A DNA stretch of 64,000 nt from Epichloe hybrida. Taxonomy: Eukaryota > Ascomycota > Sordariomycetes > Hypocreales > Clavicipitaceae. Position 1 is the stretch's first letter. Each line of letters begins with the position of its first letter. Where the stretch lies: contig JAFEKR010000002.1 in the NCBI GenBank assembly GCA_019022495.1, positions 3,968,001 through 4,032,000 on the forward strand, in the 5' to 3' direction. Below are positions 31,801-41,307 of the stretch, piece after piece. The notes beneath the pieces are model-generated. The model made no database searches. It was not told the origin of the DNA and was given only the letters and a program-made list of their open reading frames with translations. A program made the translations under genes and the position numbers.

Positions 31801-34418
31801 ACCACGGAGAGCGTGTGGCAGTAGCTTACCTTCTCAAACGGCCTCTAATCCGTGTCAAGCAACTTGCGAAATTGATCAAATGCGTAGACACACTCGTGGC
31901 CACTACTGATACACGGGAACTACTTCGAGACTTTGAGGATTTGCAAGATAAAGCTAGGCGGCGCTACAAGGAAGAGGCCGCGCGGATTGTGGACGAGGAG
32001 GCAATTTGTACCGATACGTCAAGGTGTCGAGATCTAGGGACGCTGGGATCTACACCAGCAGTGACAATCGACCCGACCCGGCAAGTAAGTGCCAAGGATG
32101 TCTTCTCCCTCAGCCTATCGCATTCCAACAGTCAAAGACTCGATTGTCAAGTAGAATTGGTGCATAGAGACAACCAAAAAGACACCAGTGACGAAGGGGA
32201 CTTGCTGATACGAGAAACTGGCGAGGGCGGCCGCTCCTATCTCCTCTTTCCACCCATAGCCATGACCGAAATATCCGCTCGCACCGGCGATAGCCACTTT
32301 GAGATGGTGGTCATGATCCGAGGCACAAGCCAGGACAGGACATGGCGCGAGTTCATAACGCTCACGGCTGACAATGAGGATCAAATTCTCGATTGGCTCG
32401 ACATCCTTCCATTGCTGCCTGTTCCACCATTGGAAATCGGCCCCGTCGCCTCTGGCCAATCCCAAGAACCAACGACGCCCACGACATCCTCACAGCGCCG
32501 CGAACCCTTGATAGCGACCCCTTCTCAAGGCTCGCCCGAAATGTCCCCTCGCTCGCCGATTGCGAAGGATGTCTCTGCGTCTGGGTCGACTTCTGCGCCC
32601 GCGAACAAGAACTCGCCTATAAGATACCGCCAGCGTGCTCCTACCATGGATCATATTCCGTCACCTATTACCCCCTCGGTGCCCAATTCTGCCGATCCGG
32701 GTAAGACACCGATCAAGGAGGTTCATCAAGAAGCTTCTGTGCCCGAGGGTAGAGGCCGGCCGCTCAAGGAAAGTATGCGGCCTGATTTCTCGCAATTTCA
32801 AGCAAAGCAACAAGAAGGCCAGCCACCAAACACAACGCCATATCGTGACGATGGAGCTCCTCCGCCACCCGTCCACAGAACCCTCAGCACGAGTCCAAAG
32901 ACAGGAGCAGGGGGTATTCATAAGTCGGCACCATCTTTGACATCACCCACGGATACCCATAGCAGCGATCGACTAAAGCGCCGCACATCGTCGCCGTTGA
33001 AACATGAATATTTACCATCAGATCAGTCTTCAGCATCCGAGGCATACTCGACGGAGGAATCTGATCCCGACTCATCAGACGATGAACTCGAGAGCATCGA
33101 CATACCAGAGACTGAACTAGGCATCAGTATCAAGAGCGACGCACAATTCTCCCAGACCCATGCCGCTCCTCGTTTCATGCTGGAATCCGATTGCAGCCTG
33201 ACCCCGTCCAATTCAGCCTCCCAGGCGGGGCTTCACGGATTTAAGAATGTTCCCGATGACCAAGTCTCGTGGTTCATGGCGCGGATTTCCCGATGGTCTG
33301 ACAAAGGAGCATGGAAAGATATTATGAGTGACCCATGCTCTATCGTTGTTCGAGATGGCCTCATCGAGGCTTATGCCTTGCGTACTGCGACGGGATCCAG
33401 TGACACTAATCCGCCAATCCTCGCCCTTGATCTTACTCCGCTGGTTCTTATCAGGCAAAGCACCGCTGTCGATTTAGAAATTCGATCATCGGTCCAGTCT
33501 CACTCCAGACTCTACCGGTCGCACAATGGGGGCAACTTTCGATTCCGCTGTTTTGCAGCCCCTGATTGTTATAATTTGTACATGTCGGTACATCAAGCGC
33601 GGTTGAATAACCAAAAATTCATTCAGCTGGAAAACGAGAGAAGATTCAAGAACTTTGGCGAGCGACAGGCATCTGAAAATGACGGCGACACCAGCAGCCG
33701 ACGACGCAGCTGGTTTGGCAGAAAAGAGAGTTACCGAAGCTCAGTACGCGCTCCATCACGGTCTCATGATGGAGCCAGCACCACGCCATCATCTACGCCA
33801 TCAGCATCGAGCTTCCTCAAGCGACTCACAGTGAATGGCAACTTATCGTTCAATATTGCCAGGTCGTCCATTGACAGACGACCACGAGCCAGCAGCGGTG
33901 AGAACAGCCTCTACACCTCGGGGTCATCATCAGCAAGCGGAACTCCTCTCCGCTCTCCCTCGGTAAGTGTTGAGAATAGCGGCCATCACTCGATAAATGT
34001 CGCCACAGAAAGTATCCAAGTCCGGCTTCACCTGCTTGTCGCCTCGGCCAAGTGGGAAGACTACGGAAACTGTAGCTTGCAAATCAGGCGACCACCACCA
34101 GGATGGCGCCAAGCGCTGCGAGCCAATCATGGTCTCGAAAAACGTATCACAGTAACCACGTTGCCGAGGAAGGAGACCGATGAGCCCAAAATTGTTCTCG
34201 ATGCGGTTCTAGGAAGCGGGTGTTTCTCATCCATGGGCAGTCGAGGAATCGTCTGTGGCGTATGGGAAGAAGTCAAGAATGGGGATGGTGTCGTGGGTAT
34301 GGCTCCCGAGACTGGAGCCACAGGCGGGAACATCAAGAAGTGGTGTTTTCAATTCGGTAATGCCGCCGAGGCCAATGCGGTACTCAGGCTTGTGCATCAA
34401 GAAGTGTTGCGAGCGTAG
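28806..34418 (+). CDS. Large DH/PH-domain protein, putative Rho-type GEF
   Basis: An intronless gene for 1,870 residues, starting at an ATG in good context (ACACC). Residues 1-830 are disordered, Ser/Pro/Lys-rich, with a DDGI(R/G)V motif three times near residues 315-350. A helical Dbl-homology-like region spans about 857-1063 (starts QELLREFIDDENIYGREL). A PH-like region follows at about 1095-1215 (ends DNEDQILDWLDILPLL). After another Ser/Pro linker, about 1475-1620 (WFMARISRWSDKGAWKD) looks like a second PH-type fold, and the last 130 residues form another beta-rich domain. DH plus PH suggests exchange activity on a Rho/Cdc42 GTPase at membranes. The DH region is divergent, so a scaffold without catalysis is also possible. 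Confidence 0.75.
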   Translation: MPLSISLDADVLQPPTTPSKTSRSDASSTAETPIKNGSNSGASGSDSRPVGVVKVRPRANSRKEPPTLLTDFFRGKQSPARLAAERKHRQSIELVKAELRQEMKSSSVMKIQQPGGVKDRVQNWQKAHRVAMMEGDPDDAATEPTDIAFKGEDEKSVTESDRVRIKFRQKKRITSKPKPPPESLHRGPSTDKETDGERATPPSSPPKKRVVSDEHWKNRCARRSPSRRVPPSASPKGLPSNFVQNSGRNPLVANKVKEWAAKVDVPDTPPPAQSHRSSKSRGESARSEGAKSEAGDSASDITARWVTKKKTRQDDGIRVKAVKPKKLDDDGIGVPPIDSTTDRDDDGIRVRPASGIAQTNVTWDNHIRGSRPRSKTTSGSGRPSSPSIGSRVSQDATNLSQQTDSQTNESGSKPRASERPGSTLDTPTKGKRFPRQMPKKLHSDLSKLIDESSCLSEERPNLSSLGNIASDLAPSLANKSIADISGDIPFGHSAFSELDLTIEGQPRSRPKHTKVDRSTSLKSMPKVFKKVVEESKKIIHEMNEPPRHQVANNPPSIEKWLNNTVDPFVDSKPATEKGSRSAEPTDEKSEQSPQEMAKPRRRSSHGTKILQQSSSNELDKEEKMALDESAVDGAENTSTPDSAKGTATTPTSAGLKRSRATRSNPSPLKVGSGKRQLLGVLKEAFQGESSPHPVRPKSYQGSEQRKFSHVEDVPPPLQIRKSMPPSSATEAKNSTQRSGDEESLNFKLAAPRFRPPTRGDHELSTILSEESYSAVDSDLSSDVTQSTLTQSTVLTKDSEISKTRKNHAPALKRRLTKHSDLVSVLSLPDDSTIPNTMKSNRSRPSLCKHRSPFDDATAQELLREFIDDENIYGRELKTLVDGVVPVLLSHVVNGTNVTELFGPSSLGKIPDSVSKSVVNMGVALEKLKSAHKKAPTSDIRKMAHWAHGVVPMYNSYLSAWRLGFDDVVVNLAPAADGMNDDESLLAALPRNEQGDVVNDHGERVAVAYLLKRPLIRVKQLAKLIKCVDTLVATTDTRELLRDFEDLQDKARRRYKEEAARIVDEEAICTDTSRCRDLGTLGSTPAVTIDPTRQVSAKDVFSLSLSHSNSQRLDCQVELVHRDNQKDTSDEGDLLIRETGEGGRSYLLFPPIAMTEISARTGDSHFEMVVMIRGTSQDRTWREFITLTADNEDQILDWLDILPLLPVPPLEIGPVASGQSQEPTTPTTSSQRREPLIATPSQGSPEMSPRSPIAKDVSASGSTSAPANKNSPIRYRQRAPTMDHIPSPITPSVPNSADPGKTPIKEVHQEASVPEGRGRPLKESMRPDFSQFQAKQQEGQPPNTTPYRDDGAPPPPVHRTLSTSPKTGAGGIHKSAPSLTSPTDTHSSDRLKRRTSSPLKHEYLPSDQSSASEAYSTEESDPDSSDDELESIDIPETELGISIKSDAQFSQTHAAPRFMLESDCSLTPSNSASQAGLHGFKNVPDDQVSWFMARISRWSDKGAWKDIMSDPCSIVVRDGLIEAYALRTATGSSDTNPPILALDLTPLVLIRQSTAVDLEIRSSVQSHSRLYRSHNGGNFRFRCFAAPDCYNLYMSVHQARLNNQKFIQLENERRFKNFGERQASENDGDTSSRRRSWFGRKESYRSSVRAPSRSHDGASTTPSSTPSASSFLKRLTVNGNLSFNIARSSIDRRPRASSGENSLYTSGSSSASGTPLRSPSVSVENSGHHSINVATESIQVRLHLLVASAKWEDYGNCSLQIRRPPPGWRQALRANHGLEKRITVTTLPRKETDEPKIVLDAVLGSGCFSSMGSRGIVCGVWEEVKNGDGVVGMAPETGATGGNIKKWCFQFGNAAEANAVLRLVHQEVLRA

Positions 34419-34474
34419 ATGACTCGCGGGAGGCATTTCTGCACGCAATTTGCCCGTTTCAGGGGTGGTCTCTC

Positions 34475-34514
<40 letters not shown>

Positions 34515-35430
34515 CCCCCGGCGTGTCTCTTCTCTTCTCTTTCATGTTTTACGATACCTACTTTTAGAAGGGCCTGGATGGGAGCCGTCTTGCATTTAGT
34601 TGATATCCCCTCTTCGCGTCTATTTTGAGCCGTCTTTTTTATCGAAGGAAAAACCAAGTATATGAATATTGGTGGCCGAAGTTCGACCAAGCATGTAATC
34701 CAACGGTGTTTGCGGGCAAATATCCGCCAGGGGGTTTGTATGGGACAAAACGGCAACGATGTTATTTCATGTATTTCATCTTTTCAATTGGTAGTTTGGA
34801 GTCCGGCCTTGCATGTAGATGGGATATCCATGTCAATATGGTTTTCACCACATTTATGGCTATAAGTTATAATTAGCTTTGTCAAGTGTTTGGGAGACTA
34901 GTGGATGTGCAAGCTAGTTTTCAAGTATGAAGAAGCATATGGATATACAACTATAAAATGGTATTAAGATCGCGCACTTGAGGGCGAGTTGTCTTACTAT
35001 GGCATGGTTCTATAGATAGGTATGACTCGTAACTCGCTCACATATTTACAAAAGATTTAATAAAAACACGGGTATAGAACTGCACACCTCTTGTCGACCC
35101 ATCGTGATATTACATTTCCGACTAACACTACGGCACAAAAGACCAAGAGAAAGAAAAAACAAGATGGAACAACCTGACCTGAGGCTCCGAAGATGCACAA
35201 AACCCTGCGAGTGAGCGCCCAGGGCCGCGTAAAAATTGCCGATCAAATGATACGGCCTAGGTAGACTCACCTGGATTTTAGCGCAACAAGGGGGACAATT
35301 TCCTCGCAGTGGCAAATACAACACCAAATCATATAGCACAAAATAAAAGAGAAGAAAAAAAGGTAAAGGGCGGATTTAAAAAATACCTAATGTGTGGAGT
35401 GGAAAGACAAGATGAGCCAAAAAGAAAAAC
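34419..35430. other. 3' flank of the DH/PH gene
   Basis: No gene. It contains a CT microsatellite at 34,469-34,509 and moderately A+T-rich sequence up to the tRNA gene. Confidence 0.5.
34469..34509. repeat. CT dinucleotide microsatellite
   Basis: About 20 CT units with one GT interruption, roughly 50 bp after the stop codon of the DH/PH gene, so probably within its 3' UTR. Confidence 0.85.
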
Positions 35431-35593
35431 TGTCCTCAGCGAGAGTCGAACTCGCGACCTTCGGATTACTCCAATGTTTCACTGGATCATATTTGGTATC
35501 TGCTGATAGGTTAATATGGCGTAAAGGGTTGTGGCATGATTATGTGAGGGAGACGAACGAGACCGACGCTTTAACCAACTAAGCCATGAAGAC
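35431..35593 (-). tRNA. tRNA-Thr(CGT) with an 89-nt intron
   Basis: On the minus strand the acceptor stem GTCTTCA (35593-35587) pairs over 7 bp with TGAGGAC (35438-35432), followed by discriminator A. The D arm (35584-35568) reads GCTTAGTTGGTTAAAGC, and the T arm (35455-35439) is a perfect 5-bp stem with loop TTCGACT. The anticodon CGT lies at 35559-35557 after the invariant T33. The intron between positions 37 and 38 is about 35555-35467. D-arm and anticodon context match eukaryotic threonine tRNAs. Oddities: position 37 is T instead of a purine, and the last anticodon-stem pair is T-T, so a one-base shift of the intron boundary or a decaying copy is possible. Confidence 0.75.
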
Positions 35594-36475
35594 TGGTCAT
35601 CTTGATGGGCGATTGCCTCAATATTCTACTCTATGATGCATAGGCTGAAGAATTTGAGCGCTGGCAAAGAAGTTCTTATGTCCGCACTTGCAGCTTGGTA
35701 ATTACGGACGCACAAAATCGAGTTGAGAGATATTTTTCCAGTACTTTATTAGTAGAGGGGGGTATTGTTCTAGCTGCTCGCAAGTTGAAAATACTGCATG
35801 GGCTCAAGCTCTTCGGGGTCCAACATGTTCGCGGGGTTGGCTTGCACCCGCCACTGCCTGCAAGTGGAGTTCCCGTCGATCAAGGTTCGGGTGATATGTA
35901 TCATCCCATCTCGAGTCTTGACCAGGTCAATCAACGGGTCTCGTGTAGTGTGCACTGTGTGGTAGTGCCTCGGATGCAGGCATGGACAGTGCAGACCAAG
36001 ACCGACATACCCAACACTTGCTCGTGATTGTTCAAAATTTGATGAAACCCTATGATGACGAGTCTTTCCCCCTGTGTCCGGAAAAAGTTGGAAGGCAGGG
36101 AACCCCGAGCGCATCAGGCTCTAGCAGACGTGGATAGCGCTTGCGGTTGTGTTTTTTTTTTTTTTTCGACGAGCAGACGAGCAGAATCGGGCTGTTGGGG
36201 TCTTCGACTACTTTATCCAACATGGTTATTGGGCTGGTTTTGGTGCTGTCATAAGTGCGAGCGAGGCCATTCTGGTGGATTCTAAGAGTGAAGAGACGGT
36301 GCAATATACATTTGTATGAAGCTGTGCGAGTTTTTGGAATCCGATAGACATGAATATGTTTTTGTGTGCTTTCCAGCCCTTGACTACATTGCATACGATC
36401 AAGTCTGTTAAAAGAAGTCATGTGCAGAATTCAAACCTTCTTCTGTCAACATTTGTCAAGTATACAAAGAGGGAT
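35594..36475. other. Downstream flank of mob3
   Basis: Between the tRNA and mob3. Apart from the mob3-like fragment (35,765-35,930) and a T run at about 36,152-36,167, no gene is visible. Confidence 0.5.
35765..35930 (-). pseudogene. Decayed copy of the 3' end of mob3
   Basis: On the minus strand this sequence encodes MLDPEELEPMQY, nearly the same as MLKPGELEPMQY near the C-terminus of the intact mob3 gene 0.8 kb away on the same strand. At DNA level about 35,790-35,830 matches about 36,579-36,620 almost base for base (shared ATACTGCATGGGCTCAAGCTCT), and weaker similarity extends to both sides. No start, no complete domain and no equivalent downstream coding is present. It could be a partial tandem duplication, the last remains of a paralogue, or an alternative terminal exon. 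Confidence 0.6.
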
Positions 36476-37571
36476 TCAGGCTCGACTACTTAATCTAATC
36501 ATGTACTTCCCTCTATCTAAATCAGCGTACGAGTGTGGCCTAGACCCTTGTGGAAAAGTGCCATCGGCCGCCCACAAGTCGATCAAATACTGCATGGGCT
36601 CAAGCTCTCCGGGCTTCAGCATGTCCAACGTGGTGGCTGTAAGAATGAAGTGGCTGAAGCAACTGTTGAGCTGCTTTTCGAGGTTAAGATGGTAGAAGGG
36701 CGTGATGAAATGATTCCAATACAGATGCGCGTAGACTCTGAAAATCTGCCTGAAGATCAACTGAGCTGTACCTGCAAATTGCTTTGGAAATCCACTCCTA
36801 CTGCCGAGCCACCCGTCGCTGACTGGCTGGGGGAAGGGATACACGCCTTCTGGCGGGGAGTAGTCTGGATGATTGAAGAAAGAGACGCCCTCGGGGTCGG
36901 AAGGGAACATGGCCACATCATCGACTTTGCCCGAGATCCAGCGCTGCATGAGGGTCAGGTATTCGTGGGCAGGCAGGTCTACGGGCTCATGATCCTTATT
37001 AAGCCAAGTATAGGAGCGGTTCCTTTCCTGTACGTCAGCATTCAAGGAGCGGAAGGCAAAGAGGCTGTACGCCTTGTACAAAGCTTACTCTCCAGCTGAC
37101 ATCTTCGGACACGTGGACGAATTGCAAATCGTGGTTCCGTCGTCTTCCTTCTCATGAATCACACGAACAAAGTTCCACAAGTTACGATGATGCTCGACAA
37201 CTGCAGTCATGGTGAGAATGATTCGTTGTCTGTGGATATGCTCTCGCGAACTGGCGGGCAACTCGCTTACCTTGATGCGCAATCCATTCCCCGGATTCTA
37301 CAGTCTTTGGTCTCGCACTGAGTGTCATGAAATTTCCCTTGACTATGTGTCGTACATATGCCGAGTTAAGCCACAGCGGAAGAGGCCGAGGCACGTCGAG
37401 TGTCGGAGGCACGATGCCCATTGACACGCTTAACGACGGCGATTGTGCAAGTGAAATGCGAGGCGCCGAGCTGGATGGTGGCAAGGGATCGGGGAACGTG
37501 AACTGCTGATCAGCAACGGCAGTGGAGGAGCTTGCATCTTGTTGCGTCTGTCTCGGGGCTGCTGCTCTCAT
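36476..37571 (-). CDS. mob3: MOB3/phocein-type Mob1 family protein
   Basis: Kinase-coactivator-like Mob protein; the fungal phocein homologue is a STRIPAK component needed for hyphal fusion and sexual development. Exons are 37571-37271, 37200-37089 and 37022-36476, giving 319 residues with consistent phases. The ATG at 37571 is used because the frame further upstream offers only TTG. Residues 1-65 are Ser/Pro-rich. The Mob fold follows: GEWIAHQ, the zinc-ligand pair C-x4-C in ICNSSTCPKMSAG (about 126-138), YTWLNKDHEP, LPAHEYLTLMQRWISGK, a loop insert of about 35 residues, then FRVYAHLYWNHF with the two His zinc ligands, and LNSCFSHF. The insert and the ELEPMQ motif fit the filamentous-fungal MOB3 group rather than MOB1 or MOB2. 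Assignment to MOB3 is from memory of the family. Confidence 0.82.
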
Positions 37572-39161
37572 ACGTGCATTGCTGGGAATCAAGTTGGGTC
37601 GCTTTGCCGGGCAGTTCGGGAATCAGTACGCATGCATCAATCAGATCAGGCCGACTCACAATCCAGAGAAGAGGTTGGCCATGACAGGCAAGACCTGATC
37701 ATCAGCAGTGATGATGCGAAGTTGCTCCCGATGAGAAGATAAGATCAAAGGGCGGGGTGGAATGGACTTGTTCATCCATGGATGAAGGCAGCAGCAAAAA
37801 CAAGTTCTTCAGCGGCGGACTTGGGAGGGGTCATTTGATTTGCAAGTTGGCCATAGAGTTTCCCTCATCAGCCACCACAACACCACAACTGCAAAAGTGC
37901 ACCCATCATAACAACGCGCGGCCTGCATAGTTGGGACTCGTGCACATTGATCTCTATATGACGCTCGTATTTTGCATAGAGGCAAAGCGGGAAGCTACAG
38001 CTCTCGACCGGACATGGCCTCGGTGATGCCCGCTCTCGTCGACCAAAAAATGAATCCATGAAAAAAAAATATGTTTCAGGCAAAGTTCCGTTTCTTTCAT
38101 TGACACTTGGGCAGTCTTCGATGATGGATCAAAGGCGAGGGACAGCAAAGCAAAGCATCAGAAAATGGAATGGTTTGGTTGCTGCATGCGGACGAAAAAA
38201 GGACGCCGAAGATCAACACGTAAAAATGGGCAGTATCCCATAGTGATTTTTCAATCATACAGTAGTACCTAGGCCTAAAACAGAAGAGGTATCTTTCCGC
38301 GAAGAATTATAAAAAAAAAAGGCACAGGAACTAGCCACTCCACTTGATGGAATTACTGAAGCTCTGCATCTCTAAAAGCCTAATAATAAAAACTCGTTTT
38401 CCAATAGGTCACTCCTCTTACAAATTTGCGGGCGGAGGCATCTCTTCCGTTTTAGGCCTAGCTACCACTGTATGATTGAAAAATCACCATGTACGGATTC
38501 GAGCTGTCTAGGCTGTAGATTAGCGCAATCGGAAACCCAAATCCACAGCCCATGGCCAAGGCTCCTGCCAAAATTCGATTCATTGTACTTTCGTGGCGCT
38601 GGCTGCGTTCCTATTTGTCGCCGGGTGATCGACAAACCTCACCTAAAGCCTCCCGCCTCCCGCCTCCCGCATCCAACCTCTCTTTTTTATGCCTCATCTC
38701 GCTCTCGTACCTCATACCTGGCATCTCCATCGCCGTCCTCATCCATCGAGTCGTCACCGCTCGCCGGGTCGTCACCCCGCTCCGCACGCCTTCATCCTCA
38801 GTGCCAGTTGCCGACTATTCTCACGGCGCAATACCGCTCCCATGTCCTTGTTATAGAAGTCAGAAGAGCCATTCATCTCCAACGCGCGCCTGCTTTAGCC
38901 TTCGCGGCGTCAACGTCTGCGAGACGTGGCACAGCCACTCCGACCCTCGATACCTACCATCGCACGTAGGAGCCGACGAATTCCACTGTCCGCGATACAT
39001 CACTTTGACTTGAAGAGCCTTCGACGTACGACCTGATTTGGGTATGCTTGGCTTCCCTGTCAACACATCTCTGGAATGAGAGGCGCTGACACGAGCAAAA
39101 GTTCAACAACTGCATCTTTCGCAACATCTTCATCATCGAAACAGCTTCTCGGCCGATAGCC
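37572..39161. other. Divergent intergenic region between mob3 and the kinase gene
   Basis: Holds the divergent promoters of mob3 (-) and the kinase gene (+). In the middle lies the MITE-like element at 38,239-38,491. A CCTCCCG array sits near 38,648-38,670. Short frames in 38,470-39,010 are Ser/Arg-rich and overlap each other; I regard them as leader sequence. Confidence 0.5.
38239..38491. mobile_element. MITE-like element with long terminal inverted repeats
   Basis: The first ~55 bp (from CATAGTGATTTTTCAATCAT) are the reverse complement of the last ~55 bp with only a few mismatches. Within the arms, a TA dinucleotide at 38,258-38,259 and 38,471-38,472 flanks an inner 211-bp unit whose ends both read CAGT(A/G)GTA(C/G)CTAGGCCTAAAAC. 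The inner unit therefore looks like a Tc1/mariner-type MITE with TA target duplication, while the symmetry outside it implies either longer repeats or insertion into an existing palindrome. The core (about 38,300-38,430) is A+T-rich and has no coding capacity. Confidence 0.8.
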
Positions 39162-39632
39162 ATGAGTGGTGCCGGTGCATCCCGATCAACTGCACCATTA
39201 TGTCACGATAAATTACATGACAGCAGCCACAATGGCTCCGGGAACCAAGGCCCAAACTCTGTTTTCAGCCCTTCCGCCACTACATTGACCCCGAAAATTT
39301 TTGCCGGGACTCAGTACAAAACGATCGCCCCCTCGCCTCCTCCCTCTCGCTTGACTTTTCATCAACCGCCGGATGATAAGAATGACACCTCACCACTTCG
39401 CATCTCAACCAATGCATCTAATCCGATTCCGATATCTTCAGTAGCTCACGGCCGTGTACCCCATCCAGCTAATATCGGTCTGTCGCCCCCGGGGGTATTG
39501 AACCATAGAGTTTCCTCTGGTAACCTCTATCCGTTATCACGAACACCAAGCATCAAAGCTGCATTCGCGAGCTCTTCGGGTTCTTTCGGGAAATCGGGTG
39601 GCACCATCCCAAGTCCCGTCATCACGACATGA
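39162..39632 (+). CDS. Upstream frame overlapping the kinase gene by ATGA (N-terminal part or uORF)
   Basis: A 156-codon frame, Ser/Pro/Thr-rich, whose TGA (39,630-39,632) overlaps the ATG at 39,629 of the kinase frame. The composition is the same as the disordered N-terminus of the kinase, suggesting it is part of the same protein and that one base is missing or added, or that an unrecognised intron joins the frames. I could not find a phase-compatible donor for the nearby acceptor GCCTAG. The alternative is a real upstream frame with termination-reinitiation, which would lower kinase translation. Confidence 0.5.
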   Translation: MSGAGASRSTAPLCHDKLHDSSHNGSGNQGPNSVFSPSATTLTPKIFAGTQYKTIAPSPPPSRLTFHQPPDDKNDTSPLRISTNASNPIPISSVAHGRVPHPANIGLSPPGVLNHRVSSGNLYPLSRTPSIKAAFASSSGSFGKSGGTIPSPVITT

Positions 39633-41307
39633 CTCCCTTGCCTAGTCCACTACTCCTAAGCGATTCTCCGGGCCCGTGGAAAAAGCTGAATACAGGATCT
39701 GCTTCACCCCCTCAGATGAGAAACAGGCCGAGTGAACATGGGGAGGCCCCTATTCCAGTGGTGAGCAACAGCAAGCCAACCGATACAGACAATACCATGC
39801 CCAGCCCTGCCAGACGTAAGCAGTATGGTAGCATGGATGACGACAGCAGAATCGTAGCGTCGACATCATCTCAAGATTCAGCACCACCAAACCGCGCTCA
39901 TCACTCACGGAATCGGAGCGTCAGCGAGTATATCCCAGATAAATCATCCCACAAGCGAAACGTAGTTGTCTCCGGGTCCCAGGTCAATACCAAGCTCGCC
40001 GCAGAAGCCCGAGAGTCTGTCATGAGAAGAGAGATAAATTTTGCAGAGTCGCGAGGAATCACGCCCACAGTGGCACAACCGCCGACGCCACCTCCAAGTG
40101 AATCTTCGAAGGACTCCAGTGACGGAAGGAGGTCCAAGGATGGCGATGATGAGTGGTTTGAGGCCCGCGGGAGACATGATCAAAAACGTCGTCGCTGGAG
40201 ATCAATTTGTTTCCTCGGACAAGGCACCTTTAGTCGTGTTATGCTAGCAAGCAGTCAGGCGGTGTCTGCCCATCATTCTTACGATCAGCGGATCGAGGCC
40301 GCCTCGCCCATTGTGGCATACCAAGAATATCGCAGGAAGCTGGTTGCTGTCAAAGTCTGCGAGCACGGCCCACGTGGTGGCGCCAGTGAAGAACGCATCG
40401 AAATGAGCCTCAAAAGAGAACTGGAGATAATGCAAGCCATTCATCACCCGTCCCTTGTCAACCTCAAGGCTTGGAGCATAGAACCGACAAGGGCCATTCT
40501 CGTTCTGAGTTACTGTCCAGGTGGAGACCTTTTTGATATCGCGACCACCCAGAGAAAGCTACTCACGCCTGCTCTATTGCGGAGAGCTTTTGCCGAGCTT
40601 ATCGGTGCGGTAAAATACCTGCATGAGAAGAACATTGTCCATCGAGACATAAAATTAGAGAGTAAGTCCATAAAACTTCATTGCCCACTTTCCCCGCCTT
40701 TTGTATTTCATACCGCGTTGGGCTCATTAACATGCTGCTTTTTCTAGACGTGTTAGTTAATTTGACGCCACTGGAGCTGGCAGATGCTTCAGTCGACTGG
40801 ACAAAATTTCCGACCTCTGTAATCACACTTGCCGACTTGGGATTGTCTCGCCGGATCGCAGATGACGAGAAGCTTGAGACACGCTGCGGCTCTGATGATT
40901 ATGCTGCACCAGAGGTCATCATGGGCCAACCCTACGATGGCCGAGCAATAGACGCCTGGTCGCTGGGTGTGCTTCTCTACGCCCTTTTGGAATCTCGCCT
41001 TCCTTTTGATCCCCATCCTGGAATGAGTGACGCCCACCGCATGCGCAGTCGGACAAGTCATCGGATTGCCAGAGTTGAGTGGCGCTGGGTCGAGTTCGCT
41101 GGTGATGACGGGGATCACGAAGCCAACGAAGCCAATTTCAAGGAACAGGGGCTTCTCGGTGCCATGGAAATCACGGAAGGCCTTTTAAAACGTGCCCGCA
41201 GTCGCTGGACCATTGACAAGGTAGCCGATCAACCTTGGGTTCGTGACGCGATCCAAGTCGAAGGCGGGATCCGATTCCGGGACGAAGATGAGGGAGAAGA
41301 AATTTGA
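39629..41307 (+). CDS. Prr1-like Ser/Thr protein kinase
   Basis: Exons are 39629-40661 and 40748-41307; the 86-nt intron splits the Asn codon of HRDIKLEN (530 residues). Residues 1-190 are disordered with many SP sites. The catalytic domain has all key parts: Gly-rich loop LGQGTFSRV (about 195-203), VAVKV Lys (about 241), HRDIKLEN (about 336-345), DLG in place of DFG (about 372), YAAPE (about 394-399) and the DAWSLGVLLYALL helix. Between the activation segment and the C-terminus lies an insert rich in acidic residues (GDDGDHEANEANF). The sequence around CGSDDYAAPEVI resembles fungal Prr1-type kinases, whose yeast member negatively affects pheromone signalling. That assignment is moderate; kinase identity is firm. 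The true N-terminus may lie at 39,162. Confidence 0.88.

Noticed and set aside
38472..39013. Frames of 150-165 codons before the kinase gene
   Set aside because: They begin inside or next to the MITE arm and are Ser/Arg-rich leader-like sequence with no domain.
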